NCBI RefSeq assembly: GCF_026625785.1
Contig: NZ_CP113063.1
Location: 3,472,001-3,536,000, forward strand
Direction of reading: 5' to 3'
Length of the DNA stretch: 64,000 nucleotides
Source of the DNA: Gordonia sp. SL306
GTDB lineage: Bacteria; Actinomycetota; Actinomycetes; Mycobacteriales; Mycobacteriaceae
Within the stretch, counting starts at the first letter, position 1; each line of letters opens with the position of its first letter. The notes beneath the pieces are model-generated. The model saw only the letters and a program-made list of their open reading frames with translations. It did not search any database and was not told the DNA's origin. The translations under genes and the position numbers were made by a program. Below, piece after piece: positions 1 through 8,547 of this stretch.

Positions 1-368
1 CGGTCGGTGGTGCCAAGGCGTACCCGAACACCGGCCACTACATCGCGGCCAAGCACGGCGTGATCGGCCTGATGAAGAGCTTTGCCGTCGAACTGGGCGC
101 CGAGTCGATCCGGGTCAACTCGGTCCTCCCCACGAATGTCAACACCCCGATGTTCATGAACGAGGGCACGATGAAACTGTTCCGGCCGGATCTGGAGAAC
201 CCGGGACCCGAGGACATGAAGATCGTCGCGCAGATGATGCACGTGCTGCCGATCGGTTGGGTCGAGCCCGAGGACATCAGCAACGCGGTGCTGTTCCTGG
301 CGTCCGACGAATCCCGCTTCATCACTGGTGTCGCACTCCCGGTCGACGGTGGCAGCCTGCTCAAGTAG
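1..368 (+). CDS. mycofactocin-type SDR oxidoreductase, C-terminal part
   Basis: This is the end of a short-chain dehydrogenase whose N-terminus (Rossmann motif) lies outside the window; the frame is open from base 3. The visible part starts at the active-site strand (VGGAKAYPNTGHYIAAKHG), carrying the catalytic Tyr and Lys as YIAAK, and runs to the family's usual C-terminus (VDGGSLLK). The block with NEGTMKLFRPDLENPG is typical of carveol-dehydrogenase-like SDRs that hold NAD tightly and pass electrons to mycofactocin. It is very close in protein and DNA sequence to the complete SDR at 22282-23118, so the two are recent paralogues. It converges on the TetR gene at 393. The alcohol substrate is unknown. 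Confidence 0.9.
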   Translation, partial: VGGAKAYPNTGHYIAAKHGVIGLMKSFAVELGAESIRVNSVLPTNVNTPMFMNEGTMKLFRPDLENPGPEDMKIVAQMMHVLPIGWVEPEDISNAVLFLASDESRFITGVALPVDGGSLLK

Positions 369-392
369 GAGCCTACGAGTCGCCTCGGCCTA

Positions 393-1010
393 TCAGTCCG
401 AGGCCGAGGCGATCTCGAACTGTCGCAGGCAACGCTCGATGAACTCCATGGTCTCCGCGTGTGCGGCGGTGATGCCGAGCGCCGCCTCACCGGTGACGGT
501 TCGACCGATACCGCTGAGAATCGTCGCCAGGACCACCGGGGGATATTTCTGGACGTCGATGCCGCGGGCACGCAGCACCATGTCGAACGCGGCCGTCTCG
601 ATCTCACGTGCTTGGCGTGCGTAGGTCCTCAGTTCGGCGGCCACGGCCTCGCAGTGGATGGCCAGGGCCATGAACTCCGCGTTGAGCTGGGTCGTCCGGC
701 TCTCGCTGTTGATCAGCCACAGAGCGCCGAGCGGGTCGTCGTCGGTGAGCGCTCGACGCCATCGCTCCAGGGCCGCATGGGCGTCACGCCGCAGAACGGC
801 CAGGAACAGTGCGTCCATGCTCGGGAAGTGGTGCGCAACCACGGCCTGTGCCACACCAGAGGTGGCGGCGATCCTCTTGGGCGTCACGGCGGGATATCCG
901 TCGGACTGCATCACCGCCAGAGTTGCGTCCATCAGCAGCTCTCGGATCGCAGGGCCGTCGTCCTCGTCGTCGGAACGGAAGAAGATCGAACTCACCGTGA
1001 CCTCAGCCAT
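393..1010 (-). CDS. TetR family transcriptional regulator
   Basis: A 205-residue TetR-type repressor. The N-terminal helix-turn-helix lies at about residues 22-70 (ATLAVMQSDGYPAVTPKRIA, then GVAQAVVAHHFPSMDALFLAVL), followed by a helical ligand-binding domain. It is the last gene of the leftward operon that begins near 9350, with one base between the preceding stop codon and its own start. As the only regulator in that operon it is the best candidate to bind the 15-bp palindromes upstream of the dioxygenase, the aldehyde dehydrogenase and the part C genes, probably responding to a CoA thioester or other pathway intermediate. That assignment is inference from position; the family call is secure. 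Confidence 0.88.
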   Translation of the reverse strand: MAEVTVSSIFFRSDDEDDGPAIRELLMDATLAVMQSDGYPAVTPKRIAATSGVAQAVVAHHFPSMDALFLAVLRRDAHAALERWRRALTDDDPLGALWLINSESRTTQLNAEFMALAIHCEAVAAELRTYARQAREIETAAFDMVLRARGIDVQKYPPVVLATILSGIGRTVTGEAALGITAAHAETMEFIERCLRQFEIASASD

Positions 1011-1011
1011 C

Positions 1012-1818
1012 TCAGATCGAGCGCGCGGTTTCGGTCAGAAGGGCTTCGATCGGGCCGAGGTCGCCACCGAGTTCGGCAGTGACCGACCGGACGATCTCGA
1101 GGTCTTTGCCGACGAACTCGCCGACGGCATCGGCGAACGAGTCGACCGACCCGCGTCGCGCGATGCCGGCCAGAGCCCGGCTGTCGGCGCTGCCGTGGGG
1201 AAGTGCCGACAGGAGGGTCGACTCGTCGATGCCGAGTCGGGCGCCGAGGTCGACGCCGGCCCGGACCAGCCCGATCTGCGCGGCGAACACGGCGTTGTTG
1301 ACGAGCTTGACGCGCTGCCCGTTGCCGAGCGCGCCGACGTGCAGGATCGGGTCGGCGTACGCGCCGAGGACCGGTCGCAGGTGATCGACGGTGTCGCTGT
1401 CGCCACCGACGAACAGGGTGAGCCCACCGGCCGCGATATTGTGCGGGCCACCGCTGACGGCGGCGTCGATCACCCGGATGTCGCGGCGCGCCATCAGCTC
1501 CGCGATCTCCTCGGCCGTGGTGGGGCTGCCGGTGGTGTGGATCACGATCGTGGACCCGGGCGACAGGCGAGAACCGAGGGGGCCGGAAAGGCACACCTCG
1601 CGCACCTGCTCATCGGTGAGCACGGTGATGAGTACGATGTCGGTGCTCGGCGTGGCGATGTCGGCGATGTCGGAGTGAGCGCGAACCCCTTTGGTGTGTA
1701 GCCGTTCACGTGTCTCGGCTGTGCGGCCGAAGGCGGTGACGGTGTGTCCGGCCTGCACGAGGCGATCGGCGATGGGCAGACCCATCCGCCCGACTCCGAC
1801 GCACGCGACTTCGGTCAT
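1012..1818 (-). CDS. NAD(P)-dependent oxidoreductase, 3-hydroxyisobutyrate dehydrogenase family
   Basis: A 268-residue beta-hydroxyacid dehydrogenase. The Rossmann motif GVGRMG is at residues 8-13, the substrate-binding stretch DAAVSGG at 118-124, and the catalytic lysine is K171 in GQRVKLVNN. The family oxidises short beta-hydroxy acids or reduces semialdehydes with NAD(P). The start overlaps the stop of the upstream paralogue by four bases (ATGA), so the two are translationally coupled and may act together. DAAVSGG replaces the commoner DAPVSGG. The substrate is unknown; an imine reductase-type activity, also found in this fold, cannot be excluded. Confidence 0.85.
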   Translation of the reverse strand: MTEVACVGVGRMGLPIADRLVQAGHTVTAFGRTAETRERLHTKGVRAHSDIADIATPSTDIVLITVLTDEQVREVCLSGPLGSRLSPGSTIVIHTTGSPTTAEEIAELMARRDIRVIDAAVSGGPHNIAAGGLTLFVGGDSDTVDHLRPVLGAYADPILHVGALGNGQRVKLVNNAVFAAQIGLVRAGVDLGARLGIDESTLLSALPHGSADSRALAGIARRGSVDSFADAVGEFVGKDLEIVRSVTAELGGDLGPIEALLTETARSI

Positions 1819-2633
1819 GACTCCGATCCCATCCGCTGCAAGGCCGCGTGGGCGGCGGCGAGTACCGCCTCGCCGTGGCTCCGCCGTTCCCCGGCAATGC
1901 CTTCGAGCAACCCGACATCCTTGCGGAGCAGTCCACCCGCGTGCATCGCGATCCGGTCGAGGGTGCCCCCGGCAGAAGCGACGCGTCCGAGAGCGAAGCT
2001 GTTGGCGGTGCCGTGGGTGATGACCTCGGCGAGGCGTGCGGTGTCCACGCCAAGGGAGTCCCCGAGCCCGATCGTGTCGACCGCGGTGGCGAGGTTGGCG
2101 GTGAAGAGCAGGTTGTTCAGCAGTTTGGTGGTCTGGCCGCTACCCAGATCCCCGAGGTGCACCACGGGATTCCCGTAGATCTCGAAGATCGGCAGGCACC
2201 GCGCCACGTCGTCGTCGGCGCCGCCCACCATGACCAGCAGATCGCCGGCCTCGGCGGCCCGCCCGCCGCCACTGACCGGTGCGTCGACGACGGTCACCCC
2301 GACGTCGCGGGCGGTGTCGGCGAGTCGCTGACATGTGTCGGGGTGAACCGTACTGTGCACCACGATGATCCCGCCATCGCTCATCCCGGACAGCACACCG
2401 TCGGGGCCCGTGGCGACATCCAGGACGTCCTGATCGGCGACCACGCAGAGACAGACGACGTCGCTCGCGGCGCCGACCTCGGCCGGGCTGCCGACGATCT
2501 TCGCACCGGTCTCGGCGTACGGGACCAGGGCCTCCGGTCGTCGCCCCCAAAGGGCCACCTCTTCACCGGCATCGATGATCCGGCGGGCCATCGGGCCACC
2601 TTGGCTGCCCAATCCGATGAATCCGATTCGCAT
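1815..2633 (-). CDS. NAD(P)-dependent oxidoreductase, 3-hydroxyisobutyrate dehydrogenase family
   Basis: A 272-residue paralogue of the next gene. It has the dinucleotide motif GLGSQG (residues 8-13), DAPVSGG (117-123) and catalytic K170 in GQTTKLLNN, so it should be an active beta-hydroxyacid or semialdehyde dehydrogenase. Two in-frame ATGs lie three codons apart. The inner one at 2633 is preferred because the purine-rich GGAAAGGG sits nine bases before it, whereas it abuts the outer ATG at 2642. It lies downstream of the alpha/beta hydrolase in the leftward operon. Having two adjacent copies plus a third at 29784 suggests stepwise or stereospecific oxidation of hydroxy-acid intermediates. 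Confidence 0.85.
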   Translation of the reverse strand: MRIGFIGLGSQGGPMARRIIDAGEEVALWGRRPEALVPYAETGAKIVGSPAEVGAASDVVCLCVVADQDVLDVATGPDGVLSGMSDGGIIVVHSTVHPDTCQRLADTARDVGVTVVDAPVSGGGRAAEAGDLLVMVGGADDDVARCLPIFEIYGNPVVHLGDLGSGQTTKLLNNLLFTANLATAVDTIGLGDSLGVDTARLAEVITHGTANSFALGRVASAGGTLDRIAMHAGGLLRKDVGLLEGIAGERRSHGEAVLAAAHAALQRMGSES

Positions 2634-2660
2634 GTCTCTCATCCCTTTCCGGGGTCGACG

Positions 2661-3569
2661 TCAGGAGAACGGTAGATCCGGGTGCATGCGTCCCACCACA
2701 CAGCTCTCGACGAAGGAGAGGACGTGGAGATGGTAGGCGCGGGCCGCGTGGCCGAGGCTCAGATTGTGACCGCCGCCCGCCAGCTCGTCGACGACGACCC
2801 GAGGAGAACCGGTGAACAGCGCCGCGATGTCACGCAGGGCGTCGGGGTCCTTGCGCCAGATGCGCTCATGCGCGGCCGCGGTGAAATGGACCGGTATCGC
2901 CACCGCGGGTGCCAACGACGGGAAGTCCCGGCGCGGCCAGGAACGTATCACCGCTCCCTCGCCCGGGGGAGTGGGTGAGGCGAGGGCGGAACCCCCGGGC
3001 ATCCCAGGCGGATAGAGAGCTGCGGGTTCCCACAAGAGCTTTCGCACTCCGGCCGGTGGTGCGTTGCGCTCGTGACCGCCGAGGATCTCCTGTGCCGCCG
3101 CCTGATACTCCAATCCGGTCCCGGACACCTCGAGCCCCAACAGTTCGGCGCCGCGGGCCTCGTCCGCGGCCAGGCGGACGGCGAGTTCGCAGCCGACCGA
3201 GTGCGCCCAGACGAAGATGCCTGCACCGGTCGGTAGGCCCTTCAGGTGTCCGGTGATCGCACCATAGGTGAGCTCCACCCGTCGCGCGGCATCCATCTCG
3301 GCGGCATGCGGTCTCGAGGTTCCGTGACCGGGTCGGTCGAGAGCGAGGACCGTGTAGCCCGCGGCGCTCGCGACGCGCAGCAGGGAAGCGGCCGGATGCC
3401 CGGGGCAGTCGAAGTACGCGGACTTGGTGGCACCGCCGTGGATCGCGACGATCACCGCCCGCGGGTCAGGCGCCTCGGCGAGCAACGCCGACATCGGCAC
3501 GCCGTCGACGTCGACGACGCAGGATCGGACGATATCCGGGGAGTCGTCGAGCCATTGTTCGGCGGTCAC
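2661..3569 (-). CDS. alpha/beta hydrolase
   Basis: A 302-residue soluble serine hydrolase. The oxyanion-hole motif HGG is at residues 44-46 and the nucleophile elbow AHSVG places the catalytic serine at S124. The catalytic histidine is probably in GGGHNLSLGH near residue 270. There is no signal peptide, so it acts in the cytosol, probably on an ester, lactone or thioester made by the pathway. Its GTG start overlaps the stop codon of the upstream aldolase-like gene (GTGA), showing tight coupling. Thioesterase, lactonase or C-C hydrolase activity are all possible; the sequence does not separate them. Confidence 0.8.
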   Translation of the reverse strand: MTAEQWLDDSPDIVRSCVVDVDGVPMSALLAEAPDPRAVIVAIHGGATKSAYFDCPGHPAASLLRVASAAGYTVLALDRPGHGTSRPHAAEMDAARRVELTYGAITGHLKGLPTGAGIFVWAHSVGCELAVRLAADEARGAELLGLEVSGTGLEYQAAAQEILGGHERNAPPAGVRKLLWEPAALYPPGMPGGSALASPTPPGEGAVIRSWPRRDFPSLAPAVAIPVHFTAAAHERIWRKDPDALRDIAALFTGSPRVVVDELAGGGHNLSLGHAARAYHLHVLSFVESCVVGRMHPDLPFS

Positions 3570-5227
3570 GCCACACTCCGGAGCAACATCACGCCGCTCG
3601 GGGTGAGCCCACCGCTGCTGACAACGCTGACCCGTGCATCGGCCACCTGCCGATCACCGCCGTCCCCGCGCAACTGCACGACGGCCTCGTGGAGTAATCC
3701 CATGCCGTGCGTGCGGCCGTGGGAGAGCTGCCCGCCGTGCGTGTTGAGCGGGATCTGACCCTGGAGCGAGATGTTCTTCCCGCCGTCGAGGAATTCCTTG
3801 GATTCGCCGATCCCACAGAACCCGAGGCCCTCGATCCAGGACAGGCAGTTCACCGTGAATCCGTCGTAGAGTTCGGCGACGTCGACGTCTTCCGGGCGTA
3901 GCGAGGTGCGGGTCCAGAGATGTGCGGCCTGTCCGAGTACCTGTGGCTCGTGGGTCAAAGTGCTCTGGTCCCAATCCATCCGGTCGATGATCTGGGTGCC
4001 GACGGCCTCGACGAGGATCGGGGGGTGTGCCAGGTCGTTCGCGGCCTCGACGGCGGACACGATCACCGCGACGGCACCGTCGCACGGCACATCGCAGTCG
4101 TAGAGGCCGAACGGAGTGGTGATCGGACGGGCCCCGAGGTAGTCGTCCATCGTCATCGGATCGCGGTACACCGCGGTCGGATTGAGCCCGGCGTTGGCGC
4201 GCTGGTTGAGGGCGATCCAGCCGAGGGTCTCTTTGGTGGTCCCGTACCGATGGAAGTGGCGCTGCGCGTTCTGCGCCAGGGTGTGTGCGGCGGAGGTCGC
4301 CCCGAAGGGCACCATCCAACTCGATGTCCGCCCGGAAGGTTGGACGATCGTGCCGTTCTTCAGGAGCTCGCCGTAGGTGGATTCCCACACCGTGCGGTAA
4401 CACAACACATGTCGCGCGAGGCCGCCGGCGACGGCCAGCATGGCCGCGATGACCGAACCTCCCGGACCGAAGGTCTCGATGCCGCCGTTGTGCCAGGTCG
4501 GCCGGATCCCGAGGGCCGCCTCCACCGGCGTGACGCCGCCTTCTCCGAAGCCGCCCACGTTGCCGCCACCGGGATAGGTGGCGATGCCGTCGATGTCGGC
4601 CATGGTGAGGCCCGCATCGGTGACCGCCGCCTGGCAGGCCTCGATCGTCAGAGACAGTGGCGGTCTCATCAGACGCCTGCCGATCTGAGACATCCCGACC
4701 CCGGTGAGCGCGACCTTGTCCTCGAACTTCTCGGTCGTCACCATCGGGCGGACATACCGGGCGAAGTCGGCGGGGTCGATCTCGTCGTCGGGCAACTCCG
4801 CGGGTTCGGACGGTTGATCGTCGACGGGTCGGAAGAGGGGGAGCCAGACGTCCTCGATGTTCAAGAAGTCGACCTCGACGGCCATCCCGAGAAAGACGTC
4901 CTCGGGATCGCAATCGATGATGTTGGTGGTCAGCCGGATTCGTGAGTCCTCGGCCAACGCGACCTGCGCGACAACGTAGGGCGGCGCGAGTCCGGGCAGC
5001 GCGAACCGTTGATTGACGGTGAAGCCGGCGACGATGCCGCGGCCGGACACCACACGTTCGCCGAGCTCGGTCCCATGGCAATAGCGGCACACCGGCTGCG
5101 GCGGATGGAGCAGTTCCCGGCAACCGGTGCACTCCTGGATGCGCAGTTGATCGTCGGCGCCGGACTTCCAGTAGAACTCGTTGGCCGGGGTCAGCTGGGG
5201 AAGGGGGCGTGTAGGGGTCTCGGGCAC
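3566..5227 (-). CDS. DUF35 / thiolase-fold fusion, probable retro-aldolase (Ltp2-like)
   Basis: A 553-residue two-domain protein. The N-terminal part is a DUF35 domain: a zinc ribbon with C33, C36, C47 and C50 followed by an OB fold to about residue 140. The rest is a thiolase-fold domain from about residue 167. At the position where thiolases carry the nucleophilic cysteine it reads IETFGPGGS, with no Cys, while it keeps a Tyr in ELYDGFTVN and a His-rich GGQLSHGRTHGMG loop. This pattern matches the Ltp2-type steroid side-chain aldolases, which normally need a separate DUF35 partner (ChsH2); here both are fused. The likely reaction is retro-aldol cleavage of a beta-hydroxyacyl-CoA. The GTG start follows the P450 stop by five bases. 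Confidence 0.82.
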   Translation of the reverse strand: MPETPTRPLPQLTPANEFYWKSGADDQLRIQECTGCRELLHPPQPVCRYCHGTELGERVVSGRGIVAGFTVNQRFALPGLAPPYVVAQVALAEDSRIRLTTNIIDCDPEDVFLGMAVEVDFLNIEDVWLPLFRPVDDQPSEPAELPDDEIDPADFARYVRPMVTTEKFEDKVALTGVGMSQIGRRLMRPPLSLTIEACQAAVTDAGLTMADIDGIATYPGGGNVGGFGEGGVTPVEAALGIRPTWHNGGIETFGPGGSVIAAMLAVAGGLARHVLCYRTVWESTYGELLKNGTIVQPSGRTSSWMVPFGATSAAHTLAQNAQRHFHRYGTTKETLGWIALNQRANAGLNPTAVYRDPMTMDDYLGARPITTPFGLYDCDVPCDGAVAVIVSAVEAANDLAHPPILVEAVGTQIIDRMDWDQSTLTHEPQVLGQAAHLWTRTSLRPEDVDVAELYDGFTVNCLSWIEGLGFCGIGESKEFLDGGKNISLQGQIPLNTHGGQLSHGRTHGMGLLHEAVVQLRGDGGDRQVADARVSVVSSGGLTPSGVMLLRSVA

Positions 5228-5232
5228 GCGCC

Positions 5233-6597
5233 CTACCCTTTCTGCTGCGCTCGGGACAGGGCGAGCGGTTCGGCGAGATTCTCGTCGTCCACCATCTTCT
5301 GCACCTCGACGAGGGTGTCCGCGAGGCTCGAATGGGTGCGAGGCCCGGGGGTGAACGTCGCGGGCAGGTGCCGCATGCCCTGGATCACGCCGATCGAGTC
5401 GTAGTGCACCGCGCCCTGTGGATCACACTGGTAGTCGGGCATCCGGTCGAGCACCGCGACCAGCATGCGCTTGAAGACGGTACGGGCGACGTTCGATCCG
5501 ATGCAGCGATGGATCCCGAGGCCGAAACTGAAGTGGCGGTTGCCGGTGCGGTCGAGGTGGACCTGGTTCGGATCCTCGAAGAGCTCGGTGTCGCGGTTGG
5601 CCATCGCCCAGGACAGCCAGAGACGGTCGCCCTCGCGGAAATCGGTGCCGTCGGTGGCCTCGAAGTCCTCGGCGATGGTCCGTCCGTCGCCTGCCGCAGG
5701 GGTGAAGTAGCGGAGGAACTCCTCGGTGGCACCGTCGAGGAGTTCGTCGCGGTGGGCACTGAGACGTTCGCGTTCGTCGGGGTTCTCCGAGAGCCACTCC
5801 AGTGAATGCGCGGTCAGCGCGGTCGTGGTGTCGAAACCGCCGCCGATCACGAGACTCAGAATCCCCAGCAACTCCATGTCGTCGGGAGCGCCGCCGTCGA
5901 TACTCGCGTTGGCCACCGCGTTGATCAGTCCCGGGCGCGGATTCTCCCTGATCTCGAAAAGGTTGGTGATCAGGTCGATCCCGAGTTGCCGGTGTAGCTC
6001 CGCGACTCGAGGCGCGTCGGGGGAGTCCGGCGGCGTGTACACCGCGGCATGTACCGGTTCGTTGTAGATCGTCCACTTCTCGACCGGGATGCCGAGCATC
6101 GCGAGGGTGAGCACCGCCGGCACGACATTCGCCAGCTCATCGACGAAATCGATGTGACCGGTCTCGATCTTCTCGTCGATGCATGCGTGGATCACCTTGT
6201 CGATGAACGGGACCCACCGCTTCACCGCAGCGGGTGCCAGGTACGGATTAAGGATGGAGCGGAAGAACTTGTGTTCGGGTTCGTCCATCTCCAGGATGCC
6301 ACCCCGGACGCCCGACGCGCGGTCGGCCGTCGGGATACTGATGCCCTTGTAACCACGCCGCTCGTTGCGCACGTCGTGGTCGTTGGACACATACGGGCAC
6401 CGCGCGAGCTCGAAGACGGCCTCGCTGCTGGCCGCGACCCAGTGGCCTCCGTAGGTGTCGCTCCACGCCACGGGGCACTTCTCGTGCATCTCCTGCGTGG
6501 TCTGGAGGAACTTCTCCCGGTATTCGGTCGAATGGCGGTCGAAGGGATAACGATTCCGCTTTCGTGCGTCGTCATCGGCGACGCTGTCAAGACTCAT
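5233..6597 (-). CDS. cytochrome P450
   Basis: A 454-residue soluble bacterial P450. The haem-binding loop FSFGLGIHRCIGS places the thiolate cysteine at C365; the I-helix oxygen-activation segment is GGGFDTTTA and the K-helix ExxR is in EEFLRYF. Such enzymes hydroxylate unactivated carbons of terpenoids, steroids or alkanes, using electrons from a ferredoxin. A matching 3Fe-4S-type ferredoxin is the next gene upstream (6625-6840), so the redox partner is built in, but no ferredoxin reductase is visible. AGGAGA lies a suitable distance before the ATG. The substrate is unknown, and the sequence is only distantly similar to the second P450 at 16790. Confidence 0.93.
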   Translation of the reverse strand: MSLDSVADDDARKRNRYPFDRHSTEYREKFLQTTQEMHEKCPVAWSDTYGGHWVAASSEAVFELARCPYVSNDHDVRNERRGYKGISIPTADRASGVRGGILEMDEPEHKFFRSILNPYLAPAAVKRWVPFIDKVIHACIDEKIETGHIDFVDELANVVPAVLTLAMLGIPVEKWTIYNEPVHAAVYTPPDSPDAPRVAELHRQLGIDLITNLFEIRENPRPGLINAVANASIDGGAPDDMELLGILSLVIGGGFDTTTALTAHSLEWLSENPDERERLSAHRDELLDGATEEFLRYFTPAAGDGRTIAEDFEATDGTDFREGDRLWLSWAMANRDTELFEDPNQVHLDRTGNRHFSFGLGIHRCIGSNVARTVFKRMLVAVLDRMPDYQCDPQGAVHYDSIGVIQGMRHLPATFTPGPRTHSSLADTLVEVQKMVDDENLAEPLALSRAQQKG

Positions 6598-6624
6598 CGT
6601 GTCGTCTCCTGTCGTCGTGTCGGG

Positions 6625-6840
6625 TCACTCGGTGCCCGAGGAGATACGCTCGGACACCGATATCGCTTGTTCCGGACAGGATCGCGAGGCCTCGCGGACC
6701 TTGTCCTCGAATCCGTCCGGTACGTCCTCGGAGACCGGCGAGGCGTGGCCGTCGATATCGCTGAGCTCGAAGATCTCCGGAGCGATCATGGCGCAGAGGG
6801 TGTGTCCCTGGCAGCGGTCGCCGTCGATGTGAACCTTCAC
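6625..6840 (-). CDS. 3Fe-4S-type ferredoxin for the P450
   Basis: A 71-residue ferredoxin of the kind that feeds electrons to actinobacterial P450s. It has the pattern C-x2-H-x2-C (CQGHTLC) near residue 10 and a distal C-P (SCPEQAI). The second cysteine of the usual cluster motif is replaced by histidine, which favours a [3Fe-4S] cluster or an altered fourth ligand. The GTG start is fixed by a near-perfect ribosome site (AGGAGG, seven bases upstream). It sits directly upstream of the P450 gene in the same operon. Confidence 0.92.
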   Translation of the reverse strand: MKVHIDGDRCQGHTLCAMIAPEIFELSDIDGHASPVSEDVPDGFEDKVREASRSCPEQAISVSERISSGTE

Positions 6841-6898
6841 GATCGTCCTCCTATCGGTGGATGAAAGATGTTGCTGGGCTGTGGGTCGTGCGAAAAGG

Positions 6899-7759
6899 TC
6901 AGATCTTGAAGTCGTACCACTTGAGGTAGCCGCCTGCGTCGACGCGCATCTGCATACCGGTGACGTAGCGCGCTTCCTCGGAGGCGAGGTAGAGCACGGT
7001 GTTGCTGATGTCGGAGGGTTCGATCCAGGGTGTCTTCATCGCCTGCTGCACATAGAACGCAGGCGTTGCGTCCTCACGGGTGGGGTTCTCCAGATCGGGC
7101 CGGAAGGACCGGTACATCGGCTCGCTCTGCAGCATGTCGGTGTTGCAGTTGGTGGGATGGATGACGTTCGCGCGGATACCCTGGGGTGCGAGGTGCGTGG
7201 CGAGCTCGTGGATGTACTGGGAGAGAGCTCGTTTCGAGAAGACGTAGGCGACGCCGCCCAGATCCTTGCCGGGGACGTCGGTCTTGCTGATGTCCATCAG
7301 CGCCGCGATCGATCCGGTGGCGATGATCGATGCGCCTTCGCGGAGGTGGGGGAGCGCGACCTGCACCGCGTTCATGGTGCCGATCAGGTTGGTGTCCACC
7401 ACGTCGCACCACGCCTGGGTGGCCGGTTCGCCCTTCATCCCGGCCACGCCTGCCTGCGCCACGACGATGTCGAGCTTGCCGAGTTCGTTGATGCCGCGTT
7501 CGAGCGCGCTGCGCAGTTGTGCGGCCTCGCGGACGTCGGCCTGGACTGCGACGACCCGTCGACCCTCCTTCTCGACGAGACGTGCGGTCTCCTCGAGGTC
7601 TTCCGGTGTGGCCATCGGATATCCGATGGTGTCGATGTCCTTGCAGAGGTCGACGGCGATGATGTCGGCGCCCTCTTCGGCCAGCCGCACCGCATGACTG
7701 CGGCCCTGCCCACGCGCGGCTCCGGTGATGAAGGCAACCTTGTCCTGAACGCGTCCCAT
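6899..7759 (-). CDS. mycofactocin-coupled SDR oxidoreductase
   Basis: A 286-residue short-chain dehydrogenase. The N-terminal glycine-rich motif TGAARGQG (residues 12-19) is followed by RSHAVRLAEEGADIIAVDL, the extended signature of SDRs that keep NAD bound and use mycofactocin as electron acceptor. The catalytic serine is in ATGSIAA and the Tyr-Lys pair in YVFSK. It likely oxidises the alcohol made by the P450 or dioxygenase to a ketone or aldehyde. AAGGAG lies seven bases before the ATG. No mycofactocin biosynthesis genes are in the window, so they must lie elsewhere. It resembles, but is not a close copy of, the SDRs at 1, 19663 and 22282. Confidence 0.9.
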   Translation of the reverse strand: MGRVQDKVAFITGAARGQGRSHAVRLAEEGADIIAVDLCKDIDTIGYPMATPEDLEETARLVEKEGRRVVAVQADVREAAQLRSALERGINELGKLDIVVAQAGVAGMKGEPATQAWCDVVDTNLIGTMNAVQVALPHLREGASIIATGSIAALMDISKTDVPGKDLGGVAYVFSKRALSQYIHELATHLAPQGIRANVIHPTNCNTDMLQSEPMYRSFRPDLENPTREDATPAFYVQQAMKTPWIEPSDISNTVLYLASEEARYVTGMQMRVDAGGYLKWYDFKI

Positions 7760-7842
7760 GTCGAATCTCCTTCTGTGGTGCCACGTTCTACGCGATCCGC
7801 GGCGGTCTGTGGTCGGCTCCGGTCGACTCCGGAGCCGGGTGA

Positions 7843-8547
7843 TCAGGTGTTCCGTCCCCCATTGACGCCGAGGATCTGTCCGGTGATGTAGCTCGCTTCC
7901 TCTGAGATGAGGAAGGCGCAGGCCGCGGCGATGTCCTCGGGGCGGCCCACCCGCCGGACCGGCGTCCGCTCGATGTGATCGTCGACGGTTCCGCCGAGTC
8001 GTTTGAGGCCCTCCGCATTACGCAGCATCGGTGTGTCGATGAACCCGGGCGGCACCGCGTTGACGGTGATGCCCTGCGGGCCGAGTTCGAGGGCCAGCGC
8101 CTTGGTCAGCCCGTTCACGGCGGACTTCGCCGCGACATAGTGCGTCATGTAGGGCTGGCCCGAATGGGCACTCGACGACGAGATGTTGACGATGCGGCCC
8201 CAGCCGGCGTCGGCCATGTCCGGCAGGACTGCCTGGGTGCAGTGGAAGACGCCGTTCAGGTTGACGTCGATGACCTTCTGCCACTCCGCGAAGTCCAGCT
8301 TCGCGAACCGCTTGAATCCGTCGACGCCCGCGGCATTGACCAGAATGGTGATCGGGCCGAGGGTTTCGCGGATCTTGGACATGGCGGCATCGACCTGGGA
8401 CCGATCGGCGACGTCGGCGGCCTCCGCCGACGGCTCATCGCTGGGTCGCAGGTCGATGGTGGCGACGTGATAGCCCTGGCTGCGAAGGCGTTCGGCGACC
8501 GCCAGTCCGATGCCGGAGCCGCCGCCGGTGACGACAGCGTTCTTCAC
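7843..8547 (-). CDS. SDR family oxidoreductase (FabG-like)
   Basis: A 234-residue classical short-chain dehydrogenase. The cofactor motif TGGGSGIG is near the N-terminus, the catalytic serine is in NISSSSAHSG, and the YVAAK motif supplies Tyr and Lys. It lacks the mycofactocin-type insertions of its neighbours, so it probably uses free NAD(P) on a hydroxyacyl or cyclic alcohol. Two GTG codons are candidate starts. The one at 8547 is preferred because it overlaps the stop of the dioxygenase gene (GTGA) and has GAGG seven bases upstream; the one at 8553 sits almost on that GAGG. Confidence 0.88.
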   Translation of the reverse strand: MKNAVVTGGGSGIGLAVAERLRSQGYHVATIDLRPSDEPSAEAADVADRSQVDAAMSKIRETLGPITILVNAAGVDGFKRFAKLDFAEWQKVIDVNLNGVFHCTQAVLPDMADAGWGRIVNISSSSAHSGQPYMTHYVAAKSAVNGLTKALALELGPQGITVNAVPPGFIDTPMLRNAEGLKRLGGTVDDHIERTPVRRVGRPEDIAAACAFLISEEASYITGQILGVNGGRNT

